Shown: piece after piece, positions 49,674 to 60,151 of the stretch
How the letters are laid out: each line of letters opens with the position of its first letter
How positions within the stretch are numbered: the first letter of the stretch is position 1
Source: Gemmatimonadaceae bacterium
GTDB taxonomy: Bacteria; Gemmatimonadota; Gemmatimonadetes; Gemmatimonadales; Gemmatimonadaceae
Length of the DNA: 64,000 bases
Direction: 5' to 3'
Assembly: GCA_016742275.1 (NCBI GenBank)
Contig: JACVCD010000013.1
Span: 83,473 to 147,472 of the forward strand
Program-made: the position numbers and the translations under genes
Notes under the pieces: model-generated
Told to the model about the DNA's origin: nothing
Seen by the model: only the letters and a program-made list of their open reading frames with translations
The model's database searches: none

Positions 49674-50723
49674 ATGGCCCGCAAGACGTTCCCGTTTTCT
49701 GTCCCGAATCGGACCCCGCTCTACCTCGCGCCCATGGCTGGCGTATCGGAATCTCCGTTCCGACGCCTCTGCCATCAGCACGGGGCGGACGTTGTGGTCA
49801 CGGAATTCCTTTCAGCTGAAGGGATCCGGCGGGAGAACGAGGCCACAATCAGCAAGCTCCGGTTTTCCCAGGAGGAGCGGCCCATTGGCGTGCAGATCTT
49901 CGGCGCCGATCCCGCAGCCATGGCAGATGCGGCGGCCATGGTCACCGATCTGTTTGCGCCGGATTTCGTGGACATCAATTTCGGCTGCCCGGTCAAGAAA
50001 GTCGTGCGCCGGAATGGTGGATCTGGCTGCCTCAAGGATCTGGGGCTTGTCGAAGACATCATTCGTGCGGTGAGCAAGGCCACCCCGCTACCGGTCACGG
50101 TCAAGACACGAAGCGGTTGGAACGAGGAGATGCGTGACCCAGTGGGCATCGCGCTGCGTATGCAGGACGCGGGTGCCAGGGTTTTTGCACTGCACGCGCG
50201 CACGCGTACGCAGATGTATTCGGGTCAGGCCAACTGGGATGAGATTGCGCGCGTCGCGGAAGCGCTCGACATCCCGGTCCTCGGCAATGGCGATATCAAG
50301 ACGGCGCAAGACGCCAAGCGCATGTTGGATCATTCCGGCGCAGATGGCCTGATGATTGGTCGCGGCTCATATGGTCAGCCGTGGATTTTCCGTCAGACAC
50401 GCGCCCTGATCGATGGCACTCCTATGCCGGAGACGCCGGGTGTACACGAGCGTTTCGCTATTGCGCTCGAGCATGCGCGTATGGTGCAGAGCTATGAAGT
50501 CGACGCCATTGGGGCGGCGCTCGAATTCCGCAAACACCTTGGCTGGTATGTGAAGGGGTTGCCGAATTCTGCGGACCTTCGCGCGAAACTGCATCAGGTG
50601 CGCGACTTCTCCGAAGTCGAGAACATCTTCAGCAACTACCTCGTGTTCTATGAGGAGTATGTCGCGCAGGGTGCCAAGGCCGACGATCCGGACGTGTCCG
50701 ATCTGACGTGCGAGGCGGCGTAG
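49674..50723 (+). CDS. dusB: tRNA-dihydrouridine synthase (DusB type)
   Basis: This 349-residue FMN enzyme reduces uridines in tRNA D-loops. It has LAPMAGVSESPFRRLCHQHG, VQIFGADP, the catalytic-Cys block DINFGCPVKKVVRRNGGSG, VTVKTRSGWNEE, ALHARTRTQMYSG and LGNGDIKTAQDAKRML. The ATG at 49674 gives the family start. ssrA follows about 80 bases downstream. Confidence 0.93.
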   Translation: MARKTFPFSVPNRTPLYLAPMAGVSESPFRRLCHQHGADVVVTEFLSAEGIRRENEATISKLRFSQEERPIGVQIFGADPAAMADAAAMVTDLFAPDFVDINFGCPVKKVVRRNGGSGCLKDLGLVEDIIRAVSKATPLPVTVKTRSGWNEEMRDPVGIALRMQDAGARVFALHARTRTQMYSGQANWDEIARVAEALDIPVLGNGDIKTAQDAKRMLDHSGADGLMIGRGSYGQPWIFRQTRALIDGTPMPETPGVHERFAIALEHARMVQSYEVDAIGAALEFRKHLGWYVKGLPNSADLRAKLHQVRDFSEVENIFSNYLVFYEEYVAQGAKADDPDVSDLTCEAA

Positions 50724-50746
50724 CGCTCACATCGTATCCCACACAG

Positions 50747-50776
50747 TTGCCGGAACGCCTTCGGGTCGTGTAGTGT
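50747..50776 (+). promoter_or_regulatory. Possible ssrA promoter
   Basis: TTGCCG, 18 bases, then TAGTGT, about 29 bases before the mature tmRNA 5' end. This leaves room for a short 5' leader removed by RNase P. The match is modest. Confidence 0.35.
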
Positions 50777-50804
50777 ACTGATGTGTTGCAGGACCGTTCG
50801 AACC

Positions 50805-51159
50805 GGGGGTGACTGGCTTCGACGGGGTTGGTGAATCTCTGGTAGCGTGCCCAGGTACTCGAGCACCTGGTAAAACACTCGGGAAAATTCCAATCGCGAA
50901 CAACAACCTCGCGCTCGCTGCCTAACCTTCGGGTTACGTAGCAGTGCTCACGCGGCAGCCCGCCCGGGGCGGCACGTGAGTATCGCAAATCTGGGCTAGC
51001 CTCGGTGTGCGCCTTCTGCGCCGAGGCGAAACTCTAGAAGGCTTGTCCTGACGTGGGCTTCCCATTGGCCAGCTGAAGGAGACCTCAATCAATGGGATAC
51101 GCACGTAGAAACCGGGGTGGATCTAGTCTCGGACAGGGGTTCGATTCCCCTCACCTCCA
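50805..51159 (+). ncRNA. ssrA: Transfer-messenger RNA (tmRNA), one-piece
   Basis: The gene begins GGGGGTGACTGGCTTCGACG and ends GGTTCGATTCCCCTCACCTCC plus discriminator A, pairing 5' GGGGGTG with 3' CACCTCC in a tRNA-Ala-like acceptor stem. The T-loop (TTCGATTC) is present. The reading frame GCG AAC AAC AAC CTC GCG CTC GCT GCC TAA (50896-50925) encodes the tag ANNNLALAA. The bases after A are not CCA, so CCA must be added enzymatically. It rescues stalled ribosomes with SmpB, which is not in this window. A 17-bp perfect terminator follows. Confidence 0.95.
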
Positions 51160-51165
51160 CTCAAG

Positions 51166-51207
51166 AAACGCGGGGCGCTGAACGTATTCAGCGCCCCGCG
51201 TTTCTTT
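51166..51207 (+). terminator. Rho-independent terminator of ssrA
   Basis: Perfect 17-bp arms (51166-51182 and 51187-51203) enclose a CGTA loop, followed by CTTTATG. The last arm ends GTTT, giving an interrupted T-run. Confidence 0.92.
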
Positions 51208-51231
51208 ATGTAATTGCCGAACAGCAGCTGC

Positions 51232-51831
51232 TCACTTCTTGAGATACCGTTCCGGAATCGGATTGTCCGCCCGCTCGGCGTCCCAGTAAATCGAGACAAT
51301 CCACCAGCGTGTGCCGTCGTTCAGCAATTGAATGCTGTTGATGCCACGCTGAAACGGCTTGGCATCGTTGGGCGTGCGCTTGGAGTCATACACACTGAAC
51401 ACCTGCGTGACACGACCAAACGTGTCGACAGAACGTCCGATCTCGCGCTCGAAGAATCCATCGCGTTCGAGTGAAGCACCTGCTCGCTGCGAATACTCCT
51501 CGGGGGTCCACACAACGGCTCGTGCTGGCTGACCTGGAGCGCCGGCTGTGGGAATCAGTCGTGCACCGGGCACGAATAGCGAACGGAAGCGATCCCAGTC
51601 GCGCTTCTGACCCGCTGGTCCAGAAATCACGTCGTATAGCGCCGCAAGAATGGCGTCGAGTGAGGCCACGTCCGCAGCACGTCCCGCAGGTGATGCAATC
51701 GGCGCTGCGACCGGTGGAGCCGTCTGGGCGGTTTGGGCGGGCAGGGCTGATGGCGCAGTGACCAAGCCTGCCGAAAGAAACGTCAGCGCAGCCCCACGGC
51801 GGGCGCGCATGAGAAACTGAGTATTGATCAT
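51232..51831 (-). CDS. Secreted NTF2/SnoaL-like protein of unknown function
   Basis: This 199-residue protein has an N-terminal basic and hydrophobic signal (MRARRGAALTFLSAGLVTAP, cleavage near LPAQ), then an Ala/Pro-rich stretch. The domain of about 130 residues (DAILAALYDVISGPAGQKRD, DRFRSLFVPGARLIP, TRWWIVSIYWDAE) fits the NTF2-like/SnoaL cone fold. No catalytic residues can be assigned. Starts at 51831 and 51810 are both plausible; neither has a Shine-Dalgarno. It lies between ssrA and purF and may be monocistronic. Confidence 0.7.
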   Translation of the reverse strand: MINTQFLMRARRGAALTFLSAGLVTAPSALPAQTAQTAPPVAAPIASPAGRAADVASLDAILAALYDVISGPAGQKRDWDRFRSLFVPGARLIPTAGAPGQPARAVVWTPEEYSQRAGASLERDGFFEREIGRSVDTFGRVTQVFSVYDSKRTPNDAKPFQRGINSIQLLNDGTRWWIVSIYWDAERADNPIPERYLKK

Positions 51832-51954
51832 ACGCGCGACATTAGCGCCCACTGGGCGTGTCCGCCAGCGTCCCGTGCGCAGCCGCCAATCGGATCACCG
51901 ATACGCGATGCGGTGCGCACGAGTCGCAAGTCACACTGCAGACTACGCCGGTGA

Positions 51955-53358
51955 TCAGGCGCGGCTGAAGGCCAATCCGGCCGCGCTGCCTGCGCGCAAC
52001 AGCTCGGGTTCTGACGGAGTGGCGGTCGGATAGCGGCCCGAGAAGCAGGCGTGGCAGTACCCTTGTGGCCCCTCAGGCATCGATGACAGCATGCCATCGA
52101 TCGAGAGATAGCCCAGCGAGTCGACACCAAGGTGCTTGGTGAGCTCCTCGTGTGTCATGCGAGCCGCAATCAGTTCTTCGCGGCGCGGTGTGTCGATGCC
52201 GTAATAGCACGGACTGATGATGGGAGCGCTCGACACGCGCATGTGCACTTCACGCGCACCGGCCGCACGCACGAGCGAGACGAGTCCGCGCGTGGTGGTA
52301 CCACGCACGATCGAGTCATCGACCATCACCACGCTCTTGCCTTCGATGATCTCGCGCACCGGGTTGTACTTGACCTTCACCTTGGCGTCGCGCCCGGACT
52401 GCGTGGGCTGAATGAACGTGCGCCCGACATAGTGGTTCCGGATAAGCGCCAGCTCGTACGGAAGATTGGATTCCTCCGCAAAGCCAAGCGCTGCCGAGTT
52501 GGAGGAGTCGGGTACGGCGAATACCACTTCAGCACCCGGTGCCGGGCATTCACGTGCGAGCTGACGGCCAAGTGCCCGACGTGAACGATCGACGGATCCG
52601 CCAAACACCTTGCTGTCCGGTCGCGCGAAGTAGACGTGCTCAAATACGCACCGATTGATCGGCGCCGGCGGCAGCACTTGCAGCGTGCGAACACCATGCC
52701 GATCAACAGCCACGATTTCGCCGGGCTGCACTTCACGTTCAACCGTGGCGCCAACGATATCGAGCGCGCAGGTCTCGGACGCAAACACGTATGAGTCGGC
52801 CAGACGCCCCATGACCAGCGGACGCCAGCCGTGCGGATCGCGCGCCACGATCACGGTTTCATCGAGCACTACGAGCAGGCAGTACGCGCCTTCCACACCA
52901 CGCAGCGCCTCGGCCACACGGGCCTCAGGCGTTTCTCCCGTCGAGCGGGCGATGCGATGCACGATGACTTCCGAATCCATCGTGCTCGAGAAGATCGCCC
53001 CATCGTCTTCCAGCTCACGACGCAGTTGGACGGCGTTGGTCAGGTTGCCGTTGTGCGCCAATGCGATGTGACTGCGACGCACGCGAGCCAGGATCGGCTG
53101 TGCATTCTCGATCGCCGACGCACCCGCGGTGCTGTATCGCGTGTGACCGATGGAGATCGGTCCGTCCAGCACTTCCATCTCCTCGTCCTCGAAACCCTCC
53201 GAAACGAGTCCCATGGCACGAACGACGCGCGCGTGGCCCCCATCATCAACGGCAACGATGCCCGCTGACTCCTGACCACGATGTTGTAAGGAATAGAGAC
53301 CGAGCTGCGTGAGCGCAGCGGCCTCCTTGTGTCCGTAGATCCCGAAAATGCCGCACAT
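51955..53358 (-). CDS. purF: Amidophosphoribosyltransferase
   Basis: This 467-residue enzyme catalyses the first committed step of purine synthesis, from PRPP and glutamine. Cys2 (MCGIFGIYG) is the N-terminal nucleophile once Met is removed. The PRPP motif is VVMVDDSIVRGTT. Four Cys match the Fe-S type of Bacillus: INRCVFEHV, SPCYYGIDTP and YCHACFSGRYP, suggesting a 4Fe-4S cluster. No N-terminal propeptide is encoded, unlike the Bacillus enzyme. It is the last gene of the purine cluster, 15 bases after purL. Confidence 0.96.
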   Translation of the reverse strand: MCGIFGIYGHKEAAALTQLGLYSLQHRGQESAGIVAVDDGGHARVVRAMGLVSEGFEDEEMEVLDGPISIGHTRYSTAGASAIENAQPILARVRRSHIALAHNGNLTNAVQLRRELEDDGAIFSSTMDSEVIVHRIARSTGETPEARVAEALRGVEGAYCLLVVLDETVIVARDPHGWRPLVMGRLADSYVFASETCALDIVGATVEREVQPGEIVAVDRHGVRTLQVLPPAPINRCVFEHVYFARPDSKVFGGSVDRSRRALGRQLARECPAPGAEVVFAVPDSSNSAALGFAEESNLPYELALIRNHYVGRTFIQPTQSGRDAKVKVKYNPVREIIEGKSVVMVDDSIVRGTTTRGLVSLVRAAGAREVHMRVSSAPIISPCYYGIDTPRREELIAARMTHEELTKHLGVDSLGYLSIDGMLSSMPEGPQGYCHACFSGRYPTATPSEPELLRAGSAAGLAFSRA

Positions 53359-53373
53359 GAAGTGTGTTCCCGG

Positions 53374-55698
53374 TCAGTCGGTGACAGGCGCATGCGTGGC
53401 CGATACTGCATGCTCGGCCGGTGTCTCACCGTCCATCGCCTGCGGAATCGCCTCGTGAAACGCCTTCGCCAGCCACGCCATTGGCGCGCTGAACGTATCG
53501 TCGGAGATCGTGAACTGCGCGCCTGCCTCGGCGCCGGTGACCCGACCAATCACGCGCGCCGGTACTCCATGGCGCTGCGCGATCTGCAACACGGCGGCAC
53601 TATCCGCCGTTGACATCACCACTCGACCATGCGCTTCACCGAAGAGCAGGGCACGATGTGGCAGCTCGGCCCACGCCGAGAGATCCACGTTGAAACCGAA
53701 GTGCTGCGAATTGTCCAGCATCGCGCACTCCGCAAGCGTCACGGCGAGTCCACCATCGCTGCAGTCGTGCGCTGAACGCACAACACCACTGGTGATAGCC
53801 TCGAGTACGGCGTCGATAAGTTTGCGTTCGCGCGCCGGATCACAGACTGGCGGTGCGCCGATCGTGAGCCCATGAATCGAGAGCAGGTACTCACTCGCAC
53901 CCAACTCGCTGGTGCAATCGCCAAGCAACACGATGTCGTCGCCTTCCTGCTGAAATGCCGACGGCGTCACGTGCGCGAGCGATTCGACCAGACCCACCAT
54001 GCCGATCGTCGGCGTGGGGTGAATGGCGCCCTGCGGATTTTCGTTGTACAGCGAAACGTTGCCGCCAGTGACGGGCGTCTCCAGCACGGTGCAGGCTTCG
54101 CCCATACCGGCGATGGCTTCGCTCAACTGGAAGTACACTTCCGGTTTCTTGGGGTTGCCGAAGTTGAGATTGTTGGTAATGGCCTTCGGACGCGCACCGG
54201 TGCAAGCCACGTTACGCGCGGCCTCGCAGACGGCCGCACGACCACCATTGCGCGGCGAAAGTGCCACGTGACGACCGTTACCATCGATGCACAACGCAAT
54301 CGCCTTATCCGTGCCACGCAGACGCACGACCGCGGCATCGCTCCCCGGGCCACGCACTGTGCTCGTGCGCACGGTGGAATCGTACTGCTGCCACACCCAC
54401 CGCTTGCTGGCGATGGTCGGCGAGGCCAACAGACGTTCGAGGGTCCACGCGTGATCACGCTCTTCGGCGAGCGGTGCGACCACGTGTGGATCCTGCGCAC
54501 GTGCCGCCTTGAGCGCTTCGCTCTCCTTGGGCTCGAGCACGTACTGCGGGCACTCCGTCACCAGACGTGAGCCCGGGAACTCGGCCACCACCGTGTCACC
54601 TTCGGTGACGCGATACACGGGCTCTGCGATCACTTCACCGATCACGGCCGCTTCGAGATCCCACTTGGCGAGGATCTTTCGCACTTCGTCTTCATGACCC
54701 TGCTTGGCCACCACAAGCATGCGCTCCTGCGATTCCGACAGCAGGATTTCGTACGGCGTCATGCCTTGCTCGCGCACAGGCACCTTGGTCACATCGATCG
54801 TGACGCCCACATCACCGCGCTCCGCCATTTCCGCAGAGGATGACGTAAGACCAGCGGCGCCCATGTCCTGAATGGCGACGATGTGTCCGCTGCGAATGAG
54901 TTCGAGCGATGCTTCGAGCAGCAGCTTCTCGGTGAATGGATCACCGACCTGCACCATGGGGCGCTTGGCTTCGCTGCTTTCCGACAAGTCTTCTGAAGCG
55001 AACGACGCACCGTGAATACCATCGCGGCCCGTGCGTGCACCGACGGCCATGATCGGATTGCCGACACCGCTGGCGACTGCGCGCATCAATTCATCTTCGC
55101 GCATGAGACCAACGCACATCGCATTCACCAGCGGATTGCCTTCGTACGACGGATCGAACACCACTTCACCGCCGACCGTTGGCACGCCCACGCAGTTGCC
55201 GTAGTCGCCGATACCCTTGACCACACCGGCAAACAACCAGCGTACGCGCGCCGACGTGAGCGGACCAAAGCGCAGCGAGTTGAGCAACGCAATCGGACGC
55301 GCACCCATCGTGAACACGTCACGCAGGATGCCGCCAACGCCCGTTGCTGCACCCTGATAGGGTTCAACTGCCGACGGATGATTGTGCGACTCAATCTTGA
55401 AAGCCACAGCCCAGCCATCGCCGACCGAGATCACACCGGCGTTTTCACCGGGACCCTGCAGCACCCACGGCGCCTTGGTGGGCAGTGTCTTGAGCATCGG
55501 GCGCGAATGCTTGTAGGAGCAATGCTCACTCCACAGCGCGCTCACGACGCCGATTTCCGTGAATGTGGGCGTGCGGCCCAGCATGTTCACCAAGCGCTCG
55601 TATTCAAACTCCGTGATGCCGTGTTCTGCGACCAGCGCGGGCGTGATGACTGGATCGCCCGGACGCGACTGCACGTGAGATGTCGAAGACTGACTCAT
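53374..55698 (-). CDS. purL: Phosphoribosylformylglycinamidine synthase II
   Basis: This 774-residue small-type PurL works with PurQ and PurS. It has an N-terminal [20 protein letters not shown] block, [46 protein letters not shown] and [16 protein letters not shown], and ends with a second ATP-site-like region ([20 protein letters not shown]). It makes FGAM from FGAR, ATP and the ammonia released by PurQ. Its ATG overlaps the purQ stop by four bases. Confidence 0.96.
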   Translation of the reverse strand: MSQSSTSHVQSRPGDPVITPALVAEHGITEFEYERLVNMLGRTPTFTEIGVVSALWSEHCSYKHSRPMLKTLPTKAPWVLQGPGENAGVISVGDGWAVAFKIESHNHPSAVEPYQGAATGVGGILRDVFTMGARPIALLNSLRFGPLTSARVRWLFAGVVKGIGDYGNCVGVPTVGGEVVFDPSYEGNPLVNAMCVGLMREDELMRAVASGVGNPIMAVGARTGRDGIHGASFASEDLSESSEAKRPMVQVGDPFTEKLLLEASLELIRSGHIVAIQDMGAAGLTSSSAEMAERGDVGVTIDVTKVPVREQGMTPYEILLSESQERMLVVAKQGHEDEVRKILAKWDLEAAVIGEVIAEPVYRVTEGDTVVAEFPGSRLVTECPQYVLEPKESEALKAARAQDPHVVAPLAEERDHAWTLERLLASPTIASKRWVWQQYDSTVRTSTVRGPGSDAAVVRLRGTDKAIALCIDGNGRHVALSPRNGGRAAVCEAARNVACTGARPKAITNNLNFGNPKKPEVYFQLSEAIAGMGEACTVLETPVTGGNVSLYNENPQGAIHPTPTIGMVGLVESLAHVTPSAFQQEGDDIVLLGDCTSELGASEYLLSIHGLTIGAPPVCDPARERKLIDAVLEAITSGVVRSAHDCSDGGLAVTLAECAMLDNSQHFGFNVDLSAWAELPHRALLFGEAHGRVVMSTADSAAVLQIAQRHGVPARVIGRVTGAEAGAQFTISDDTFSAPMAWLAKAFHEAIPQAMDGETPAEHAVSATHAPVTD

Positions 55699-56399
55699 GC
55701 CGACACTCCTCCCTGCAGCGTGTCGAGAATGGACTGGAAGAGCGGAAGCCCGTCGGTGCTCTCGAGCAGCGGCTCCATGGCGCGCTCGGGGTGTGGCATC
55801 ATGCCGAGTACGTTGCCTTCGGCGTTCACGATGCCGGCGATGTTGCGCAGCGATCCGTTGGGGTTGGCCGCGTCCGTTACATCGCCTGAGGCATTGACGT
55901 AACGGAACACCACCTGACCCTCACCTTCGAGACGGGCAAGCGTGTCAGCATCGGCCGTGTAGCGACCATCACCGTGCGCCACCGGAATGTTGATCAACTG
56001 TCCGACGTGATACTGCGAGGTGTAGCGTGTCGCGATCGTTTCCACACGCAACGTGACCGGCGCACTCACGAAACGCAGCGTGTGATTGCGCAGGAGTGCT
56101 CCGGGCAACAACCCTGCTTCGCAGGCAATCTGGAAGCCGTTGCAGATACCGAGTACGAGACCGCCACGACGCGCATGCGCCACGACTTCCTGCATGATCG
56201 GGCTGAAACGTGCGATGGCGCCGGCGCGCAGATAGTCGCCATAGCTGAATCCACCGGGAAGGATGACCAGGTCTACATCCTGCAGGTCATGATCCTTGTG
56301 CCACAGGTACACGGCTTCCTGTCCGAGGATGCCGGAAATGGCCTGGAATGCATCCTCATCGCAGTTGGAGCCGGGGAATCTTACGATGCCAGCTTTCAC
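55695..56399 (-). CDS. purQ: Phosphoribosylformylglycinamidine synthase, glutaminase subunit
   Basis: This 234-residue class I glutaminase starts [33 protein letters not shown], the nucleophile Cys in [17 protein letters not shown], and [12 protein letters not shown] (catalytic His and Glu) complete the triad. The GTG at 56399 forms a GTGA overlap with purS; an upstream frame extension to 56462 would run through purS and is rejected. The ammonia is channelled to PurL. Confidence 0.95.
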   Translation of the reverse strand: MKAGIVRFPGSNCDEDAFQAISGILGQEAVYLWHKDHDLQDVDLVILPGGFSYGDYLRAGAIARFSPIMQEVVAHARRGGLVLGICNGFQIACEAGLLPGALLRNHTLRFVSAPVTLRVETIATRYTSQYHVGQLINIPVAHGDGRYTADADTLARLEGEGQVVFRYVNASGDVTDAANPNGSLRNIAGIVNAEGNVLGMMPHPERAMEPLLESTDGLPLFQSILDTLQGGVSA

Positions 56400-56653
56400 G
56401 CGGGCTCCACGCTGGCAATGTCGAAGTCTTCGGTGACCGGATTGGCCAAGAGCTTCTCGCACATGGCGCGAATGCTGGCACGGGCTTCGTCAGCCGACGC
56501 ACCTTCCGTCTCCACGACCACGTACCGTCCGACACGCACGTCACCGACAGCGGCGAATCCGAGCGAGTGCAGGGCATCGGCGACGGCCTTGCCTTGCGGA
56601 TCGAGAATGCCGCGCCGCGGGACGATGTGAATGGCGCAACGGAAACGGCTCAT
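56396..56653 (-). CDS. purS: Phosphoribosylformylglycinamidine synthase subunit PurS
   Basis: This 85-residue protein has the ferredoxin-like PurS pattern: HIVPRRGILDPQGKAVADAL, SLGFAAVGDVRVGRYVVV, then a helix (DEARASIRAMCEKLLANPVT) and [10 protein letters not shown]. PurS bridges PurL and PurQ. Its ATG overlaps the pssA stop (ATGA) and its stop overlaps the purQ GTG. Confidence 0.94.
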   Translation of the reverse strand: MSRFRCAIHIVPRRGILDPQGKAVADALHSLGFAAVGDVRVGRYVVVETEGASADEARASIRAMCEKLLANPVTEDFDIASVEPA

Positions 56654-57540
56654 GCGGGAGACTCCTCAGGACCGGTCGAGGGACCGGAAGGGTTGCGTTG
56701 GGAACGCCGACGCCGACGGCGACGACGGGGTACGGACGGCTCGTCGAAATCATCATCGTCTGCATTGTCCGCGTCATCGCGGCCGGGCAGACGATCGAGC
56801 AAGCCGAGAAACACGGTGCGCCCGATGCCGAAGAGCACGTAGCCCATCAGCGCAGGGAAGAAGAATTTTTTCGGCAGAAAGATCACGCCAATGAACGTGC
56901 CCACTACCAGCAAGAAGCCCAGAATTCCCTTGATCGTTCGGAAATTGACCGTGGGCACCTTGGCATACTGCACATTGCTGATCATGAGCATACCGAGACC
57001 GAGCATGACCCAGCGCAGCATCTGATGCCACGGCAGATCGCCGATCAGTGTCTCGGTATAAAGCGGCGTCTGGCTGAACCAGTAGTAGGTGGCCAGTGTC
57101 ATACCGGCCGCCGGACTCGGGAGCCCCATGAAGTGCGTGGTCTTGCGACCCGCCTGCTCCACATTGAAGCGCGCCAATCGCATGACGGCGCACGCGGTAA
57201 AGAAGAAGCAGAAGATCCACTCCCACCGCGAGCTCTGGAACACCGCGAAGTACATGATCAGCGCCGGCGCCGTGCCAAACGAAATGGCATCGACCAGCGA
57301 GTCGAGCTCTTCACCAAAGCGCGAGCCGGTCTTGGTCGCCCGGGCAATACGCCCGTCCAATGTGTCGGCGATGGCACCAAACACGATGAACCGTGCAGCC
57401 GCATCAAAGTTGCCACGGGACGCCGACACGATCGCAAAGATGCCAAAGAACAGATTCGCCAGCGTGAATCCGTTTGGCAGTGCGATAGCAGCAGCTTGAC
57501 GCGGTTTTATGCGCTGACGTTTTGCTGGTTCTGTGTTCAT
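56650..57540 (-). CDS. pssA: CDP-diacylglycerol-serine O-phosphatidyltransferase
   Basis: This 296-residue membrane enzyme makes phosphatidylserine from CDP-diacylglycerol. The CDP-alcohol phosphotransferase motif is seen as IADTLDGRIARATKTGSRFG, then EELDSLVDAISFG, with the three conserved Asp. About seven hydrophobic helices are visible (ALPNGFTLANLFFGIFAIVS, AGMTLATYYWF, FLLVVGTFIGVIFL). The C-terminal tail is acidic then Arg-rich (RRRRRRRRS). GAGGA lies seven bases before the ATG. A phospholipid gene inside a purine cluster is unusual. It is preceded by a 50-codon membrane ORF. Confidence 0.93.
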   Translation of the reverse strand: MNTEPAKRQRIKPRQAAAIALPNGFTLANLFFGIFAIVSASRGNFDAAARFIVFGAIADTLDGRIARATKTGSRFGEELDSLVDAISFGTAPALIMYFAVFQSSRWEWIFCFFFTACAVMRLARFNVEQAGRKTTHFMGLPSPAAGMTLATYYWFSQTPLYTETLIGDLPWHQMLRWVMLGLGMLMISNVQYAKVPTVNFRTIKGILGFLLVVGTFIGVIFLPKKFFFPALMGYVLFGIGRTVFLGLLDRLPGRDDADNADDDDFDEPSVPRRRRRRRRSQRNPSGPSTGPEESPA

Positions 57541-57550
57541 GCGCGCATCC

Positions 57551-57703
57551 TCATGGCCAGGCCACCAGTAGCGTGGTTACGGCGCTGGCGTATGCGAGCA
57601 GCCACATAGGCCACGAGCGACGCCAGAGTGCGGCCGCAAACAGTGTCACGGTGACTGCGGTCACCAGTGCCACGATGGGAAGGGAAGCCGAGAGGGCGTT
57701 CAC
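57551..57703 (-). CDS. Small two-helix membrane protein (hypothetical, 50 aa)
   Basis: The GTG at 57703 opens a 50-codon frame, VNALSASLPIVALVTAVTVT, continuing to a TGA at 57551-57553. Two hydrophobic stretches (about residues 8-26 and 32-49, MWLLAYASAVTTLLVAW) are joined by Arg-Arg-Ser-Trp. It starts nine bases after the purC stop and ends ten bases before the pssA ATG, and its stop codon partly overlaps the GAGGA that serves pssA. The tight packing and two-helix profile support a real gene. No Shine-Dalgarno is seen and no homologue is known to me. Confidence 0.5.
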   Translation of the reverse strand: MNALSASLPIVALVTAVTVTLFAAALWRRSWPMWLLAYASAVTTLLVAWP

Positions 57704-57712
57704 GATGTGCGC

Positions 57713-58657
57713 TTAGGCCGGCTGCGGCAGGCCGAGACGCGAAAAATCGAGCGGAGCGCCGGTGATTCGTCGGAACGCATCACGATAACGCACACTCGTT
57801 GCCTCGATCACTTCCGGTGGCAGTGTCGGTGGCGGTGCTTCGCCATTCCAACGACCCGCGCGACGTTCGACATCGAGCCAGTCGCGCAGCGGCTGCTTGT
57901 CGAAGCTGGGCTGACCACGACCGGGTTCATACTGATCGGCTGGCCAGAAGCGCGAACTGTCCGGCGTGAGCACTTCGTCGATGAGCAGCAGTTCGCCGTT
58001 GCGCCAACCAAACTCGAACTTGGTATCCGCCACGATGATACCGCGCGGTTCGGCGGTGTCACGGCCAAACGCGTACACCGTACGCGCGAGATGCTCGAGT
58101 GTGGCCGCTGTGTCCGGACCAACGCGCTCCACAACCGTGTTGATCGTGATGTTTTCGTCGTGGCCGGTCTCTGCCTTGGTGGCCGGGCTGAAGATGGACG
58201 GCTTGAGCCGATCACTTTCGCGAAGGCCAACAGCCAGCGCCTCACCGGCAAGCGTACCACTTGCCTGGTATTCCTTCCATGCGGAACCCGTGATGTACCC
58301 TCGAATCACGCACTCGATGGGCACCACATCGGCGCGCCACGTGAGCATGGAGCGACCGGCAAGAGCCTCGCGGTGCGGCGCCAGCGATGGCACTTCGCGA
58401 ATGATCGCGTCGGTGTCGGCCGTGATCAGATGATGCGAGAGCGTACCGGTGAGCTGACCGAGCCACCATGCCGTAAGCTGCGTAAGCACTACGCCCTTGT
58501 ACGGGATGGCTTCATGCATCACCACGTCGAATGCACTGATGCGATCGGTCGTGACGAGCAGCAGACGATCGGCATCGACCGCATAGACATCACGGACCTT
58601 ACCGCGGCGCACCAATTCAAGCGGCAGCGCCGTCTCGACCAACGCCTGCGCACTCAT
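57713..58657 (-). CDS. purC: SAICAR synthase
   Basis: This 314-residue enzyme ligates aspartate to CAIR. It has [59 protein letters not shown] and [11 protein letters not shown] with [15 protein letters not shown] and [11 protein letters not shown]. The length fits the longer, fungal-like PurC form. Its ATG overlaps the purB stop (ATGA). The 50-codon membrane ORF follows. Confidence 0.95.
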   Translation of the reverse strand: MSAQALVETALPLELVRRGKVRDVYAVDADRLLLVTTDRISAFDVVMHEAIPYKGVVLTQLTAWWLGQLTGTLSHHLITADTDAIIREVPSLAPHREALAGRSMLTWRADVVPIECVIRGYITGSAWKEYQASGTLAGEALAVGLRESDRLKPSIFSPATKAETGHDENITINTVVERVGPDTAATLEHLARTVYAFGRDTAEPRGIIVADTKFEFGWRNGELLLIDEVLTPDSSRFWPADQYEPGRGQPSFDKQPLRDWLDVERRAGRWNGEAPPPTLPPEVIEATSVRYRDAFRRITGAPLDFSRLGLPQPA

Positions 58658-60093
58658 ACGCGCACCTCTTCGAGTTCAACCGGCGTACGCTCGCGGGCAA
58701 GCCACGGTGCCACGTGCTCGGCGAGGAACTCATCCACCTGTTGCGGCGAACGGCCAACAAATCGTGACGGCTCGGCCACCGCTTCGAGATCTTCGAGCGG
58801 AATGCCGAATGCAGGATCCGCCGCCAGGCGCTCAAGCATGTCGTTCTTTGGAGCACCATCCTTCACGGCGCGCGACGCGGCAATGCTGTGCACGCGGATG
58901 ATCTCGTGTGCTTCCTGACGATCACCACCGGCGCGCACAAAGCGCACGATCAACTCTTCCGTGGCCATGAACGGCAGTTCGTCTTCCACGCGGCGGCGAA
59001 TGCGTGCCGGATGGACTTCGAGGCCGCGCACCACGTTCTGCATGAGCACGAGGATGGCGTCAGTGGCCAGGAACGACTCGGGAATCGCCAGACGGCGGTT
59101 GGCCGAGTCATCGAGCGTGCGCTCGAAGTACTGCACGGCATGCGTCTGATTGGCGTTGGGCTCGAGCGACAACACGAATCGCGCGAGCGCGGCGATGCGC
59201 TCGGAGCGCATCGGGTTGCGTTTGTACGCCATGGCCGAGGAACCGATCTGATTCTTTTCGAACGGCTCTTCGATTTCACCAAACGCCTGCAGCATGCGGA
59301 TGTCGCCGGAAAACTTGGATGCCGTGGCGGCAATGCCGCTCACCACACCGAGCACCTGTGCATCAACCTTTCGCGAGTATGTCTGACCACTCACAGGGAT
59401 GCTGGACGCAAAGTCCATCTTCTCGCATACCATGCGATCGAGTTCACGCACCTTGGCGTGATCGCCTTCAAACAGCGTGAGAAAGCTGGCCTGCGTACCA
59501 GTCGTGCCCTTGACGCCACGGAAGGGCAGGGTGCGCACACGATACTCGAGATCTTCGAGATCGAGCAGAATGTCCTGCATCCAGAGCGTGGCGCGCTTGC
59601 CGACCGTTGTCAGCTGCGCGGGCTGCAAATGCGTGTAGCCGAGTGCAGGCACATCCCGCCACTCGCGCGCAAATGTGCCGAGCGCCTCGAGTGTGTCTAG
59701 CAGTTTCTCACGAAGCAGCGCCAATCCGCGGCGCATGAGAATCAGCTCAGCGTTGTCCGTGACGTAGCAGCTGGTGGCGCCCAGGTGAATGAACTTGCGC
59801 GCAGCCGGTGCCACATCACCAAAGGCATGCACATGCGCCATGACATCATGGCGGAACTTCTTCTCGTAATCGGCGACCGCATCAAAGTTGATGTCGTCGA
59901 GGTGTGCCTTCATCTCCTCAATGGCGGCTTCCGGAATGTCGATACCGAGGGAACGCTGCGATTCGGCCAATGCCAGCCACAGGCGACGCCACAATCCGTA
60001 GCGCGTCTGGGGTCCCCACAAGGTGAGCATGGCACGCGAGGCATAGCGATCAGCAAGCGGCGACTGGTATGACGTTCGATCGGGAGCGGACAC
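58654..60093 (-). CDS. purB: Adenylosuccinate lyase
   Basis: This 479-residue fumarase-superfamily enzyme acts twice in purine synthesis. [32 protein letters not shown] (catalytic His) and the signature [17 protein letters not shown] (usually GSSAMPYKRNP) are present, with [19 protein letters not shown]. The GTG at 60093 gives the family-length start; a longer frame to 60237 overlaps htrA and is rejected. Its stop overlaps the purC ATG. Confidence 0.95.
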   Translation of the reverse strand: MSAPDRTSYQSPLADRYASRAMLTLWGPQTRYGLWRRLWLALAESQRSLGIDIPEAAIEEMKAHLDDINFDAVADYEKKFRHDVMAHVHAFGDVAPAARKFIHLGATSCYVTDNAELILMRRGLALLREKLLDTLEALGTFAREWRDVPALGYTHLQPAQLTTVGKRATLWMQDILLDLEDLEYRVRTLPFRGVKGTTGTQASFLTLFEGDHAKVRELDRMVCEKMDFASSIPVSGQTYSRKVDAQVLGVVSGIAATASKFSGDIRMLQAFGEIEEPFEKNQIGSSAMAYKRNPMRSERIAALARFVLSLEPNANQTHAVQYFERTLDDSANRRLAIPESFLATDAILVLMQNVVRGLEVHPARIRRRVEDELPFMATEELIVRFVRAGGDRQEAHEIIRVHSIAASRAVKDGAPKNDMLERLAADPAFGIPLEDLEAVAEPSRFVGRSPQQVDEFLAEHVAPWLARERTPVELEEVRV

Positions 60094-60151
60094 GGGACTG
60101 GACTGAGGAGACGGTGCGAGTGAGGCGAATGCGAAAACGACTGACGGACGA

